A stretch of DNA of 64,000 nucleotides from Motacilla alba alba (GCF_015832195.1 NC_052027.1:18016688-18080687), one strand, 5' to 3'; counted from the stretch's first letter, positions 45,806-60,700 are shown. The notes: a model not told the origin generated them from the sequence alone. Made by a program: numbers and translations.

Positions 45806-48709
45806 GAATTGTAAGTGAAGTCATTTATTGAATGCATGGAAGGATTATCTAAAACTTCCTATTCAACACAGTGGTTGCCTCTCAGCACTTGGAACACAAT
45901 TCCATTATTTTCTTTGGTTGATTCCAAGCACTTCTTCCAATTTAGAAATAATTTCCAAATGGGGGAAATAATTTCCAAAATAGTGATAGAACTTTGTTGT
46001 TCTGTGTCACTGGCTCTTCCTCAAGGGCTGCAGCAGGCAAAGGGGAGGCTTTTCTTGGGGATTTTGTTTGGTGAAGTCCATGACTTTTATAGTAAGAATT
46101 TAGTCAGTAAAGGTGCCATGAGTCCTTTCCAAAATACAGGAACTGTAGTGAGGCAAAGGCGTGTGAAAAATATTTGTATTTAAATTCAGAACTTTCAAAT
46201 CAGCTCCAGAATGCAGGTACTAGAAATGCTATTCTAAACTTCCTGATTTTTCATCCTAGCTTAGAACAGTGATAAAAAACTCAGATGGATTTCTCCAGCC
46301 CAAAAAACATTTATTTTATTTATTATTCCAAACAGAAAAGAAGAAAATATTTTCAGAATTATGTTTAAAATATTGTATTTTTAAAGAAATATTTCACTTG
46401 ATGCTATCAAAATATTAATAAATACTCCTCCTTTTGACAATTCTAAATAATGCACCAAGGAGAGAAGGGTGGGAGAGTGTTTGTGCCTGGAAGGAGGAAG
46501 GATCTCTCAGCAGTGGTGATTCTGTCACCTTTCTTTCTGCCTTAATTTCCTTGTTCATATTTTATACCAAAGTGCAACCTTGAAATTATTTGGCACAGGA
46601 GGATATAAATAGTTTACAGCTTCCTTTTCTTTATCTTGATTACCCAAATTACCTTCTCTTTGTTATTCTGTCTAAATAACTGAACTGTAACTACCTCTGA
46701 TGACTTCCCCCACTCAATACCCTGAATGCAGTAGATTAAGAAAATCAAGAATGTATTTTTAAAATACCTGAGTTCGAACTGTTGTTAATGATTGTTTATT
46801 TTGTGTACTGCTGTTTTCAGGTAGCCAGTCAATTGTTGGTGTAATTTATTATGATAATTATGCTATTAAGTAGCAAATATATGTCCCAAAATACATGTTT
46901 TAATTTAAAAAATCTCTGTAATGTGTCTGCCAGTTGGGACAGTCACAATTGGGTTTTGTTAGTGATTTTATCACTTTGAAAGTTGAATATTGTTCCATTT
47001 TTTTGCCCCTCTGAGATTTGGAATTGCACTCTGCAAAAGGATCTCCAGAGCAGGAAATGGAGCAGACTGCCTGCTCTAAATTAATGCCTTCCAGTTCTTA
47101 GGGAAGGCTTTATGCTCCAGCCAGATATCCAAATCTCCAGAGATATTTTGTGTCTTCCAGTAACTTTATTAAAAGCCCTTCTAAGAAAAACAGCCACCAG
47201 GCAGGTACTGAGTCCAACTGTGCCCCACAGGCCAAGGTTTTACAGGGAATTTCACTGTGGAAAGGAGCTTGCTTTTGCTCAGATTCATGGATTCCTCTCC
47301 TGTGCAAAGTGTGAAGCTCTGGAAGGGGGATTCTGAATTTTTAAAAGTCCTGTTATTGCCAGGGTAGGAATAGAATTAGAAACACAGACATGCAGCTGAT
47401 GGTCAGTGGTTCATTGCAGTAATTCACCTGAGCTCTGAGATGATTTTAGGTCACGAGATGTCCTTTCCCTGGCTCTGCTTCTGGGCTTTGGAATTTCCCA
47501 GCATGGCACTGGGGCCTATTTTTGACAAATATAACACTGACTTGGTCACTTCTGCTCTCTCACTTAGTGCAAAGACCAACACGCAAGAGAGGTCTCTTAG
47601 CTTTTCCATTTTGTTATGATTTATTCACAGCAGAGTGAAAAAATGAATCCACATAGCAGTCAGAAGAGCAAGATGTACCTGCTGGCACGTTTTTTAATAG
47701 ATCCTGATGGTACATTTCTTATTAGAATGTGTCAACAATCCTGTAATGGTATTTTAACTTAATTTTCCTTAGCATCATTTTTTATTGTGCATTTTACATA
47801 ACTACCAAAAGACATTGTCATCCATTCTGAGATAATATTTGTTGTAGCCTTTTCCATAAATTGATATAATTACTGTGAGAGTTTCGTAAGGGATGCCACC
47901 AAGAAATTTTGAATCCATTTGAAAGTATTTAGCTGTTATTCTGAATACCAAGGTTTTGTATGTGATTTGTACATTTTGCCATTTTTTATCTCATGCACAC
48001 TTTCAAATGACATTTCCACTTGAAAAAGGCACAAAGGAATAAGGACTTTGCTGTGGTAAAACTGTTTGTGGATAAAATGTCAAGCTGGAAATTAAAGAGG
48101 CACATGGTAAATCTATGTTCAGGATAAATCTGAATTTAGGTCACCTGGCACTTGTATTTCCAGGAGAAATTTGCTAATTAGTAGAACCAAGTGAGGAAGA
48201 CATAATTTAAAAATCCTATCTGATTTACATTTTTTATTTATTCATTTAGATTTATTAACAGAATTGTTTCTATTTTTTCCTCAATTTAGTAACATGATTA
48301 GTTTAATTCTGGAATACATTAAGAAAGCCATACTCTATAGTGGTGTGTGCCAGAATTTTTAAGTCCCAGCCCTCTGAAACGTCAGCTCAGGAATATTATT
48401 CATATTCATTTTCCCACCAGATCCACTTTATTAGTTTCCCCCTCTGAATTTATGCAGGTTCCTCAAAAATACGTGCTGATATTCAGCATTTAAGGTGTTC
48501 CAACCCCGAGCTTGGCTGGAATTCCTTGGACATGCCAGGCTGGGTTGGCCCCTCTGTGAGTGCAGCTGTGAGGGCAGGGGATGGTGCCCAGGTGCCCGTG
48601 GTGTGCTCATGGCTTTTGTCTCCCATTGATATAAATCCCCATTTTCGTGTTCTGTCTCAGCTGAAGGTTGTTTACTGTCTGTTGTCTGTTGGAATTTTTC
48701 ATCATTTAG

Positions 48710-48751
48710 GCAAGATGCAGGATGGGAATATGGAGAACAACCAGAACAAAG
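48710..48751 (+). CDS. ATP2B2: PMCA2 alternative exon, site A cassette 3 (42 bp)
   Basis: This exactly 42-bp exon has phase 1/1, between CATCATTTAG and AAAG|GTAATC. It reads KMQDGNMENNQNK after a split Gly. KMQDGN at the start and the terminal K are shared with the 14-residue exon whose inclusion alone makes the mammalian PMCA2 x form, and which is also the last part of the w form. The middle is Asn-rich here. It can join cassette 2, cassette 1 or the constitutive exon at 39371 in frame on the left, and the exon at 50351 on the right. The acceptor tract TTTTTCATCATTTAG is moderate. Confidence 0.93.
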
Positions 48752-50350
48752 GTAATCTTCTTTGCTATTCAGGAGGTTGTGGATTGTATTGTTAGCATGT
48801 AGTTCAACCCTGTCCCAAAGTACAGTGAGAACCTGTGGTCCATGCCTGTGTGTGAAACTGGCCCTAATTGTTCATGCAAAATGTCCAAAAAAACCCCAAA
48901 CAGCCAACGCCAGCCAAAGAGATTGTAACTTCCACAAGCTGCAGAGGTTTAGGAGAGGAGTATTTTAAAGGGACCGTTTACAGATGTTGCTTTCGTCTCA
49001 CAAAGCTCATTTGAATTAATTTTTCCTGTGCAAGTTGTGTATCCTATGTGTTGTTAGTGATTTTTCCAGCCCAGCTTTTTTATGTCTCATCATCTCTGGT
49101 GTCTGATGGCATTGTCTGGACATCTCTTCATTTGCAGGGGAAAGGCAAAGCAATAAAAAAAGGAAACCTTAAAGCCAAGGTGTTATCTTGCAGTGTAAAA
49201 CCTTTTATAAGGATAAACAACAGGAAGATTGAGAGTCCTAGGTGTTCCTTATTTAATATACAATGTCAGGAAGAAATTGGAATCAATATTTTGCTTTCTC
49301 TGAAGCAAAGTTATGGTTCCCTTTTATTATAAGACACAGCTATCAAGGGCTCTTTGGGTTATACCAAATTAAATGACAATTTTCTCTTCTCAGATAATAT
49401 TGAACATTGCAAAGGTGATGGCTCAGAAACTGGATAAAGAAACTCAGTGGTTCATGGTACAAAAGTAGCAAATAAAATGCTGTTAAATAAGAAGCATTCA
49501 GGCTAGGTAGATAAATTAGATTTCCAGGTCAAACAAGCACAGTCTTGTACAATCTCATCACGAAAGCAAAGCTGTTTCATCTCATCCTATTTTATTTATT
49601 GTGCTCAGTACAAACCAGAAACATGCACATATATTCACTGCAATGTCGTTGCCTATGCAAAAATAAAGTTTCCCTCTGCTGGCATTTTGTCAGGAAAGGA
49701 GGGATCAGCCCTGAAACTGTGTGTGGCTTTTGTGGGGGAATGGTGACGCCACCAGCATCAGACCCGAGGGCTGAGTACCTTGATCACAGAATGCTGAGGA
49801 AACTTTATAACTGAGAGCTTTTCTGGAATGGTGGATGGCAGTGTGGTCCCCTGGTCACTGAGGTGCCCCTGCAGCCCAGAGAGGTGACACATGGGCCACC
49901 TGTGCAGCCACATTGCCTTCAAAATATTTGCATTGGAAATATGCATTGCATTTTAAGAGGCATCCCAAAATCCAGAGGAATGTGGATCTGTCAAAGCACC
50001 TGAGCTCTGCTGTTGCAGGGAATCCTGCAGTGCTGGTGCTGCCACCTGCCCAGTCACGTGCAAGACATTCAGTGACATGTATGTGTATGGCCCAGAGCAT
50101 CACGGGTGGGGGTAAAAAGGAGGGATAAACCCCATCAATGCTTTCCAGCCCAAATCCCCACGTGTCCTGAGGGATGTGCTGGCACAGCTGTGTCCTGCAG
50201 AGCCCCGCTGGCTCTCCAGGGAGCCAAGGGTGTCCCTGGCAGACATTGTCCCAGGCAACCCCTGCGATGCTGGCTGGGCTCAGAGAGGACAAACACGGAG
50301 AGAAGGAAGGGATAAAGCTCTGGAGTAACAGTTTTGTTCTGCATTATCAG
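48752..50350. other. Intron (1,599 bp) after cassette 3
   Basis: Intronic. A GC-richer patch at about 49680-50310 produces overlapping open frames on both strands, including a 145-codon minus frame at 49855-50292, with no recognisable domain. The acceptor before 50351 is TTCTGCATTATCAG. Confidence 0.7.
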
Positions 50351-50515
50351 CCAAGCAGCAGGATGGGGCTGCTGCCATGGAGATGCAGCCGCTGAAGAGC
50401 GCAGAAGGGGGAGAGGGAGACGACAAGGACAAGAAGAAATCCAACATGCACAAGAAGGAAAAATCCGTCCTGCAGGGAAAGCTGACCAAGCTGGCAGTGC
50501 AGATTGGCAAAGCAG
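50351..50515 (+). CDS. ATP2B2: PMCA2 exon: basic lipid-binding loop after splice site A
   Basis: This exon (165 bp, phase 1/1, 54 whole codons) reads [20 protein letters not shown], then [20 protein letters not shown] and [24 protein letters not shown] and the [22 protein letters not shown] block are PMCA signatures. In this family the basic stretch next to site A binds acidic phospholipids that activate the pump, and it leads straight into M3. The acidic/lysine run [11 protein letters not shown] is slightly longer or more charged than the mammalian PMCA2 segment I recall. The donor is GCAG|GTATGG. Constitutive in all known forms. Confidence 0.97.
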
Positions 50516-52609
50516 GTATGGCTGGGTGACACCAAACCCCTCTGGGTCACAGGAGGCAAAGAGATGCAAAGCAAATGGTTCTGAAAAGGGACAGGCCCTT
50601 TTTTACTGCAAGGTTTGGAAATGGGTCATCACAAAGCTGTTCTAAGGACAGTATGCGGTGCTGAAGATCTTTTATTCTCCTAAAAATCAGCTTTGACTGT
50701 CAAGGAGCTTTGGGCAACTTGGATTGTAATGAATATTTGAATCAAAATGAAATGCAGCTTTTCTCAGAGTTAATATTCCCAAGTGCAGTAATTATGTATT
50801 TAATTTCCTCTCCCCTCAGATCTTGGGAGTACACAGTTTCAGAATCCCTAATACCATCTCAACATATCACTCACACAGTATTTCCCCCTCATGGATTCTG
50901 AACTCATTCTATTCTCCCCAAATATCCACATTCCTGCCTTCTTCCCAAGCATGACACATCTTTGGACTCGTGTATCCAGAACCATCTGGCCCCTGGTGTT
51001 GGAAGCAGCACTTCTCCAACATGTAGGCAGAGAGTGGAAACCTTCCATAAGGGCCTAAAGTTCCTTAGGTTTGCTTTTCTCCTGATAATAAAGGGATTTT
51101 GATCTTCTGGAAGAGATTTTGATTTTAGCTCCCGGGTGGAGACCCTTCAAGATCCCTTTACTTCTGTTCCATCTCCCTCAGCCTTCTCCCCCAGTTTGGA
51201 TTTTCCCCTTCCCATTCCCCTGTGAGTTCATCACAGGAGTTGATCACATAACCCTGCAATGCCAATTCCCTTTGCCTGAGCAGAGTGTGACCAAATCCAG
51301 GATTATCATCCCTGATATCCAATTTCATGCCTTGACCCAGTTCATATTCCTCCAGCTTCTCTCCTTTGTTTCCCCTGATGATTAATTGCTTGGATTAAAT
51401 ACCTTTCTGCACTGCCTTGACTTCTGCTCTGGCATGTGATCATCACTCTTGAAGTAATTGTGTAGGGAATTCTGACCAGAATGTGGCAAGCAACAGGAAT
51501 TAAATTAATTAGTCATTGCCTCATTTGGTTTTTCTTTGGTGTTGAGCAACCTATGGGGATGTCTTGTGTTGTCAGGAGTATTTGCCTGTACAACATTTTA
51601 ATGGTTTTTCCTTTATCCTCTGGCAGAGTGATCTCCCTGACTCATCTGTTTCCTGTCAACCTTAGCATCCTTCAGCTTTACCAATCTTTTAAAAACTACA
51701 GTCAAGACATGAAATTCACAGCATTCTCCTTCCACTCTATGATCTCATTAGGGAGAAATTAATTTATTACAAAATGCAGGCTTAACTCCTTCACACAAAC
51801 CTGCCAAACAGGGCTGTCACAGCAATGCAAAGCTGAGGCTATAGTGGAAATTTTATTTGTATACTCAAACCCAGGGACAAAACTGTGGAGCAGGAGTGCT
51901 ATCCCAGCAGTCTGTGCCATTGGGAGAGTGGATGGAATGCTTGGGACATTTTGTCAATTCTGTCAAATATTAATTGGTGGCTCTGTCTCTATGGAACCTC
52001 TGCTCATGAAAATACACACTCTACAGATGTTCCCTTGAAAAGGGACACCTTGGAAACACCAGTATTAGTTACATTTTAAGCAAACCCAGTGAAAACCTGT
52101 CCTGCGGATAATTCTGCATTATTGCCTCTTTATATTTACCCAGACTCATCTGCAGGGCTTTTCTACAGTATTTTATACAGCAACATGGGAGGCTCCTTTG
52201 CTCAAGCCTCTAAAGATATACTTACTTAGAAGAAAGGTGTTTAAATATGGATAGACAAGTAATTTGTAAAAGGTGGGGGTTAAAAGGACAGATAAATGTT
52301 GTACCAGGCAAAGTAATGTGCTAAATTGAATAAGCGTAGCTTAAGTGACAGCAGAACTCCTGCACTGCCTGGGAAGTTTCAAAGGCAGCAGGAAGTGCTT
52401 AAAAATGAATTCCCTAGAATTCCTTGTGCACTGTAAATATATTATGGCAATGTTTTTTACTTCATTGTAAATAAACTGTTATTGTTGGTTTTGGTACTGG
52501 TGAAAAACGTCACAAAGAAAGAAAGAATTTCCTATCAAATCCCAATTTCTAATTGCTCGTGTTCTCAGTGCTGTTTGGGTTTATGGTAACTGGTGATTTC
52601 TCCTCCCAG
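50516..52609. other. Intron (2,094 bp), nothing else seen
   Basis: AT-rich intron from GTATGG to TTCTCCTCCCAG. Open frames are short and domain-free. No repeat family was recognised. Confidence 0.8.
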
Positions 52610-52824
52610 GTCTGGTGATGTCTGCCATCACTGTCATCATCTTGGTACTGTATTTTGCTATTGACACCTTTGTGGTCAACAAGAAGCAGTGGTTGCCTGA
52701 GTGCACTCCTGTCTACGTTCAGTATTTTGTTAAATTCTTCATTATTGGTGTTACTGTGCTCGTGGTTGCTGTTCCTGAGGGACTCCCACTTGCTGTCACT
52801 ATTTCTCTGGCTTATTCTGTAAAG
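52610..52824 (+). CDS. ATP2B2: PMCA2 exon: membrane segments M3 and M4 with PEGLP
   Basis: This exon (215 bp, phase 1 in, phase 0 out) completes a Gly and reads [20 protein letters not shown] as M3. The extracellular loop [20 protein letters not shown] follows, then M4 as [20 protein letters not shown] and [16 protein letters not shown] (codons at 52774-52788) is the helix-breaking motif of P2-type pumps. The Glu-containing M4 kink forms part of the single Ca2+-binding site of PMCAs. VVNKK and TPVYVQYF are PMCA2-like. The acceptor is CTCCTCCCAG and the donor is AAAG|GTAAGA, a strong site. No disruption. Confidence 0.98.
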
Positions 52825-54635
<1,811 letters not shown>

Positions 54636-55642
54636 TGATGCCTTGTGCAGGCTGCCCTAGAGCAGAGACCAGACAGAGCTACAGAATAAAGCAGGGATTT
54701 ATTGAAAGGATCTCCTCCATGGATGCACCTTGGGCAGCACAAGAGCCCAGCCAGGGCTGCACCCAAGAGGAACCCAAATGGTCCCAAAATGCACGAGCGC
54801 TCCCGGGGGCTCTCCCTTGGATCAGCTCTGCTCCATTTGCACCTTGCAGTTCATTGTCCAGTTCCAGCTTTAGCCCAGGCACTCCCACCCTGCTTGTTTG
54901 TCTCTCTCCAGCCCACGCTGTTTGTGCTCCTGGGCTGAGCTTTGGATCATTTGTCCTTGGTGCCCAGCTGGAGCAGGAATTGTTTTGTCTCCCTGCTCTG
55001 TGCAGAGAGCTTACTATTCCCTGATATGAAGCCCAGACCTGTGGATTATTTTTTAGTATTTTCTACTTTTAGTAAGATTGGGTTTGAAGGCACTTGAGAC
55101 AGTATTTTGTGTTTGGACTTAGGTGTTTATTATTTCTGATCAGTGAAACAGTCTTACAACTATGAGTTTGGTAGCTTTTTATTAGTAAGGCACAAAATGG
55201 TTAACTATATTTTGTTACAAGGTCTTTTAAAACTAAACTATCTAATTAAGACATGAAACTTAGATTATTTTCTTTTTTAACTTAATAACTTGATCTTTTG
55301 AAGCTTGCAATGCAGACTTTTCTGTTTAATTATAAAATACTCTTAAACTCATGATGAAGAAGGAAGTAGAAGGTGAAGAAGAACAACTTGCTTCTGCTCT
55401 AAAACCTCTATCTTGCTTCATATTTATTTTTATATTCTAAAAAGCTAAACTCTAAGTTTTCTGCTTTGTGATATTACACACTTTTAACTAACTACACATT
55501 TGTAATCTTAGTGCTATTAATACATTTTGGAAGTCTTTTCTACAGCTTCAGGTTAAATGTAGTGTTCTCTTGTGAGTCTGTGCCTTTCAGCACAGAAAGT
55601 TTAAAATTTTCAGCATCTAGGATTCTTACCCAGACCCACACA
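54636..55642 (-). mobile_element. Probable solo LTR of an endogenous retrovirus
   Basis: On the + strand the block opens TGATGCCTTGTGCAGG and closes CAGACCCACACA, so it has TG...CA ends over about 1.0 kb. Read on the minus strand it is AT-rich (U3-like). Near its 3' end there is an AATAAA (complement of 54698-54703) and then about 62 nt of U5-like GTCTGGTCTCTGCTC sequence ending CA. I recall closely similar LTRs as dispersed repeats in songbirds. No gag, pol or env coding flanks it, so it is a solo LTR. A possible 5-bp duplication AGCAG (54631-54635 and 55647-55651) would put the right border a few bases later. On the + strand it also carries AATAAA at 54685-54690. Confidence 0.7.
54685..54690 (+). 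terminator. Sense-strand AATAAA polyadenylation hexamer within LTR
   Basis: A canonical AATAAA lies about 98 nt after the donor of the phosphorylation-site exon, in the same sense as ATP2B2. Use of it would end transcripts in this intron, after the read-through stop at 54630-54632. No strong GT-rich downstream element is obvious, so activity is uncertain. Confidence 0.35.
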
Positions 55643-58600
55643 CGAAAGCAGCACAGAATCTGAAAAATATAAAAGCTAAAACTTGAGGCATCAGCAGAAG
55701 GAGGTGTAATTGTTTGGGGTTTTTTTTGAAAAATGTTAATTCCTTAACGTCTTATTGTTGATTATGAAGCATTAAGTACTGTTGAGGTCCTCAAAATGTG
55801 AACAGGTGCTCTAAAACTGTATATTTTATTGTTTTTTCAAGGACAGGGATTTATTTAAGAGTGCGAGACCATGAGACATTTAAAGAACTCCTGCTGTCGT
55901 TAGATTGAGGTGGGCCAGTTTTGGTACAGATAAATTTGGGAACACAAATGTGTTGGTAACACATCTGGTTTTCACTGAGTCTTCACATGTGAAAAATAAT
56001 TTTTGTATGTCTAAGAACTTTCAATTAATGCTCAAAGATCACAAATTGGATTGGTTAAATCAGTGAGGTCAATGACCTTGATTCATCCTGGTTTAAGGTG
56101 AGTTACATCCTGAAGTATTTTATTCACTCTGTACAGGAGGCCAGAATGGAAAATATCCTGTTTGCTTGTGGCATTGGATTCTTTTGTACAGAGCTAATTA
56201 AGAGACTGAAAATTTTTGCAATTCCAATACATTTGTTCTTTGAAAGGTCAAGCTGAATGTTAACGTTGCTGAACAAATAGATTTTTCTTTCTAGTTTATG
56301 AACACACGTATTGTCCTTTTTGTAGGTCTGTGCTGAGCTGCAGAATAAAGTCAAGCATGTACTTGATGTTTGTTTTAAAAGTGGTCTTTTAAAGTGCAGA
56401 GAAAACAAATCCTCTGTGATAACTCAGAGTGGATATTTTATGGCAGCAGCTCCTTGAATTTCATTTGTGCACTTCTAAACCAGCAAGAACAGTTTGCTGT
56501 TGCTGGGTAATTCCTGCTCTCACAAATCAATGTAATATTTGATTGCTGGGGAGAGGAAAATACACCTTGGTTATTTAAATGTTGTTACAGCCTCAGTCAG
56601 CTCAGGTGCTTCCTCCAGGAGAAAGAGAATAAAACACCTTGAACAGCCAGGATCAGGACAAGGCAAGAGGCTTGACTTTGGGAAGGCTTTGGGAGAACAT
56701 TCCCAGTGTCAGCAGAATTTTCCTCCTTCCCAGGGCAGGCAGGGGGTTGGTTTTTCGGTCAGGTGTGACTGGCAGAGGCTTATACAGGGTTTTATATTTT
56801 GCTGTTCATTCTGAGAGCAAAGCCAGTACCAAAGTGTTTCTGCTCAGCTTCCACAGCAGTTGACCCCTCTGAATCCCAGAGGAAATCATCAGACCTTCCA
56901 CATCTGCAATATTAAGTTTAATAATCTGTCTTTTTTCTTGTGGTTTACTGAAACATTTCTGGTCAATACTAGTTCTAAAATAGTCTTAATATATTTTTTT
57001 TTTCTCTGACTTGGCTTCATTGCTCCTTGTTGGAATTACTTCTATGTGCCTATTAAAAAAGAGTCAATATTTCAGCATTTCAGTGCTTTATTAGCTTTGC
57101 ACAGAAACTGATTTTAAACTGATAAAGGGGTGAAATCCTCTGGATGCAGATCAGTGACTGCTTGAACTTATCTGTTTAAAATAGAGATCTTTTAGATCTT
57201 ATGAGCTAATGCTTTGCAATATGGACTCCATGAGAACCACAGCTCCAATCTCAGGGGATTTCATTTTATTCACAGTTTATAACAAGCTGACCTTTAAGAT
57301 ACAAGATATTGTTCCATAGCCCATTTTGCATCCCAAATAAATACAGTAAAAAACACCTGAGGGAGTTGTTTCCAGGATAAATAAACAGAATTATTTTCCT
57401 TCCTGCTAATACAGAATGCACGCTCGTGCACTCGTTCTTGGAGCATGTTTAATCAAATTGTGAATATCAGCTGAAACCCAAAGGGCATTGGAAGGGTTCT
57501 GTCTCCAAGAGTGAGTTTTGCATATTCTATTTTTAGCTCTCCGGCTACATGTGTGCTGTAAATTGCTCTTTGTGTGAACTTCTGTTCAGAAGGATCACAT
57601 ATGGGACCATAAAATTAGTCAAGATGCTCTGCTGAATGAGAAATATTCCCTCTTGCATTGTCTTTTGATTAAGGGGCAACTGAAGCAATGATAAAAATAT
57701 AAAAAGGCAATAATATCAGTGCTTGGCATAAAAGATTTGAATTTCCCTGAGAAATTAAACACAAATTATTGCAACTGAACAATAGCATCATTAAATATAG
57801 CTCTTTTTACTGCTTTCCAAGATTAAGCTGCTGGGTGAGCTGATTTTACATCCCTTCAGCTTCAGAGCAACTTTTCTGCTGTTTGTGTGAAGCTGTTCTC
57901 CAGCAAACCTTTGTGTCCAATATTCCTGTTTCCACATGGAAATAAAATCAGGCTTCGTGCATTTCTGCTTGTGAGCTGTGGTGGGGACTGCAAAGACCCT
58001 GAGAGCAAAATCTGCATTTTGGGAATCCTTTGATTGCACTTGGAGCAGGAGCACATTGATCTTGGATGCCAAGGAGCAGTGATGAAACAGAGACTCCAAA
58101 CACCAAACTCACGGATTTCAACTTTCCAATAATTCCAGTTTTAATTAGAGAGGAATTTCTTCTTTTAATTTCCTGGCTGGGTGTGATGTGCCTGATTCAG
58201 AAGACACTACAATTAGGGTTTAGCTGAGGGATTTTCAGCACCAGTGGAAAAATCCCAGCTGGAGCTGTTACTGTGAGGATCTAACACCAACTTTTCATTT
58301 GCTGCTTGATGGGTGTGAGGGATAAAAGGCTCCTTTTGCCTGTGCTGGGTGAATATCTGGAAGTCCAGGAGGAGCTTTTAGTGCTGTTCTGGCTGTGATT
58401 TGGTGCATTTGCACAGAGTGTGGCAGGATGTGGTGGCAAACCTTGAACCAAAGGAAGAGACATCACAGGAAAGTGCAAAACATTCAGTCCCTTCCACATT
58501 CACTCCCTTTTCCCAGAGGAAATAAAATAAAAATATGTTGGTCTATATGTTAATAAATATTCATCAAGTTGTGAATGTGAGCTGGGAAAGCTTTTGGGAC

Positions 58601-60423
58601 AAAAAGGCTGTTGTTGGATAAAACCTAAAGGGGAAAATGAAATAAAACACAAAGAGTACAGACAATTTTATTGCAGCTGAAAGACAGAGCAGGTGGGTGA
58701 TAATATATCAGACACCCATCATATATAGAAGCCATAAGAAGCAATGATATTCCACAAAACTGAAATGGTGAAAGGAGGAAAAATAAGGTTTTAGCACAAT
58801 CTCGCTGCTTTGCAAGGATTGATGCACATCTGTTGCTGGTATGGGAACATGGATGTGATAGCCAGATGAAAGTTCTTTTTATTTGGGAGAAGATATTTGC
58901 ATCCCAAGCAAGAACAGCTCTCTGATTGTTGGGAGGCACAATGTTCCTGTCAGGAACAGCCTTTGAGAAGGTGTGCAAAGTGCAGATTATGCTTCTTTCT
59001 TTGAGATTTATTAATTTTTTTTATTTAAAGACTGAATTTTGTTCATCAAATACTTGAATAATCTTGAATTTTTAAAATTTGTTTGATCAGATAAAAAATT
59101 TGTCCCAGTAATTACATATTTATATTATTTAGCCAACAGAAAATTCCTGGTATTTCCTTTTACTATTCATGATTCCAAAAATTTCAATATAGTAAGGTCT
59201 TCTAAAACAAAACAACCAACTTTTAAGTTTTATTGGGAATATGGATATTTAGAAGTTTCCTACCAAATAATTTCAAAACTTGAAGTGTAGCAGCTATATT
59301 TATGGATTTTTCCATACATTTCTTCACTTTAATGTGTAAAGTTTTTTGTGATGGGAAGGAGGATTGAAATATCACTTCTTAAACAGTGGTTGCTTGTGGC
59401 TCATCTGACAGAGAATAGACTTTACCTTTATCTATCTACCTTTATTTATATGTGTGTGTGTATATATATATATAAAATTTTTGTTTAATGTGTCTTTGTA
59501 TTTATTTGCAGTTTTGCTTTGCAAATAGAAAGGAAGACAGAGATCCTGAGTGTTTAGGAAAGGGTTTTTTTAAATTTCATTTTTAAAAAAAGCCCAAGCC
59601 CCAACAGATCAGATTTGGCCACACCTATCAGCAGCAAATCAGGGAATTTCTGTGGCCTGAGGCTACAGCAGCAGAGCTGTCTGCCAGGGGCTCTCTGCTA
59701 AATGAAATTGCTTTTATATGTCGCTAGAATTCCCTTTTTTATTCCAAGGAGAACCATAAGAAAACAGCTTTTGACCTCCAAACTGCCTTTTTGAGTTATT
59801 TTGGCATATGGAATTGCAAAGATATTTTAACTCACAGGTATGGTTTGCTTAAAACCTATTCTCAAACCCTTTGTTTCTTGTGCTAAAGTACAGATGATTT
59901 TCCCATTTATTTTTGCTGCACATGAAGGTTCGAGCCATCTCTTATTTCATCCAGCTCAGTTCCCCCATTGCTGCTAAAAATGATAAATACTTAAAATAAA
60001 TACTTAAAAATAAATGAAATAAACAAATACTTTAAAAAATAAATCAAAATAAATACTTAAAACCCCCTCCAGACACAAAACATGAGGACAGAAATGGCCA
60101 CAAAAGTGGTAAAAAAAAATTTAGTAAGGCTAGATTGAGGAAAGCTTTCATTAATGATCATTTAAATGACAACAGAGTCTCTGGCATGGCCTAAATGCTG
60201 TTTTTTCCATCTGCCACTGACATCAAGGCACAAGTGGCAGCTCCAGCTGTTGATTGAAGTGTTTGGAAAAGATCAGTTCTTGATTTATCAGGGGTCAAGT
60301 GGCCAGTCCAGGCTGAGCCGCCTGGGCCAGAGCTGTGGCAGCAGAAGAGATGATGGGAAAAGGAGTGAAAACCCCAAAACCAGAGTTGTAGGGAGGGTAA
60401 ATTGAGGGAGAAAAGGAAAAACT
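55643..60423. other. Intron, no gene seen
   Basis: AT-rich intronic sequence. A TG/TA dinucleotide run lies at about 59449-59475 and an A-rich AAATAAATACTT-type tract at about 59985-60060. Open frames on both strands are short and domain-free. The expected next PMCA2 exon (PPEKEG) was looked for and not seen. Confidence 0.65.
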
Positions 60424-60440
60424 GGGGAGGAAAAAGGAGA

Positions 60441-60595
60441 GGGAAGGGAAGGGAAGGGAAGGGAAGGGAAGGGAAGGGAAGGGAAGGGAAGGGAAGGGAA
60501 GGGAAGGGAAGGGAAGGGAAGGGAAGGGAAGGGAAGGGAAGGGAAGGGAAGGGAAGGGAAGGGAAGGGAAGGGAAGGGAAGGGAAGGGAAGGGAA
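60441..60595 (+). repeat. (GGGAA)31 satellite
   Basis: Thirty-one uninterrupted GGGAA units. Every four consecutive units meet the G3N2G3N2G3N2G3 pattern, so the + strand and the nascent ATP2B2 RNA have dense G-quadruplex potential. The minus-strand frames of up to 331 codons (SFPFL/SSPLL repeats) and a plus-strand REGKG frame are repeat translations, not genes. Confidence 0.98.
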
Positions 60596-60600
60596 AAACT

Positions 60601-60700
60601 GAAGGAAAAAAGGAAGGGGAGGGAAGGAGGAAAGGAAGGAAAAAGGAAGGGGAGGGAAGGAGGAAAGGAAGGAAAAAGGAAAGGGAAAAAGGGAAGGAAA
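60601..60700 (+). repeat. Degenerate purine bridge between satellites
   Basis: Purine-only sequence of GGAAGG/GGGGA/GGAAA words. A 34-bp block (about 60612-60645) is repeated immediately after (about 60646-60679). It connects the GGGAA array to the GAGGA array and looks like a decayed mix of both. Confidence 0.85.

Larger units (their letters stand above)
42746..48709. other. Intron (5,964 bp) between cassettes 2 and 3
   Basis: The largest gap inside the cassette cluster. It contains a CR1-type fragment (43885-44075), a 34-bp tandem duplication (45416-45479) and an AT-rich TTATAA repeat (about 45743-45805). The rest is unique AT-rich sequence. Open frames such as 45815-46183 show no domain. 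Confidence 0.65.

Noticed and set aside
49855..50292. 145-codon minus-strand frame upstream of the exon at 50351
   Set aside because: No domain, no conserved residues recognised, and no splice or promoter context. GC-richer intron gives open frames on both strands.
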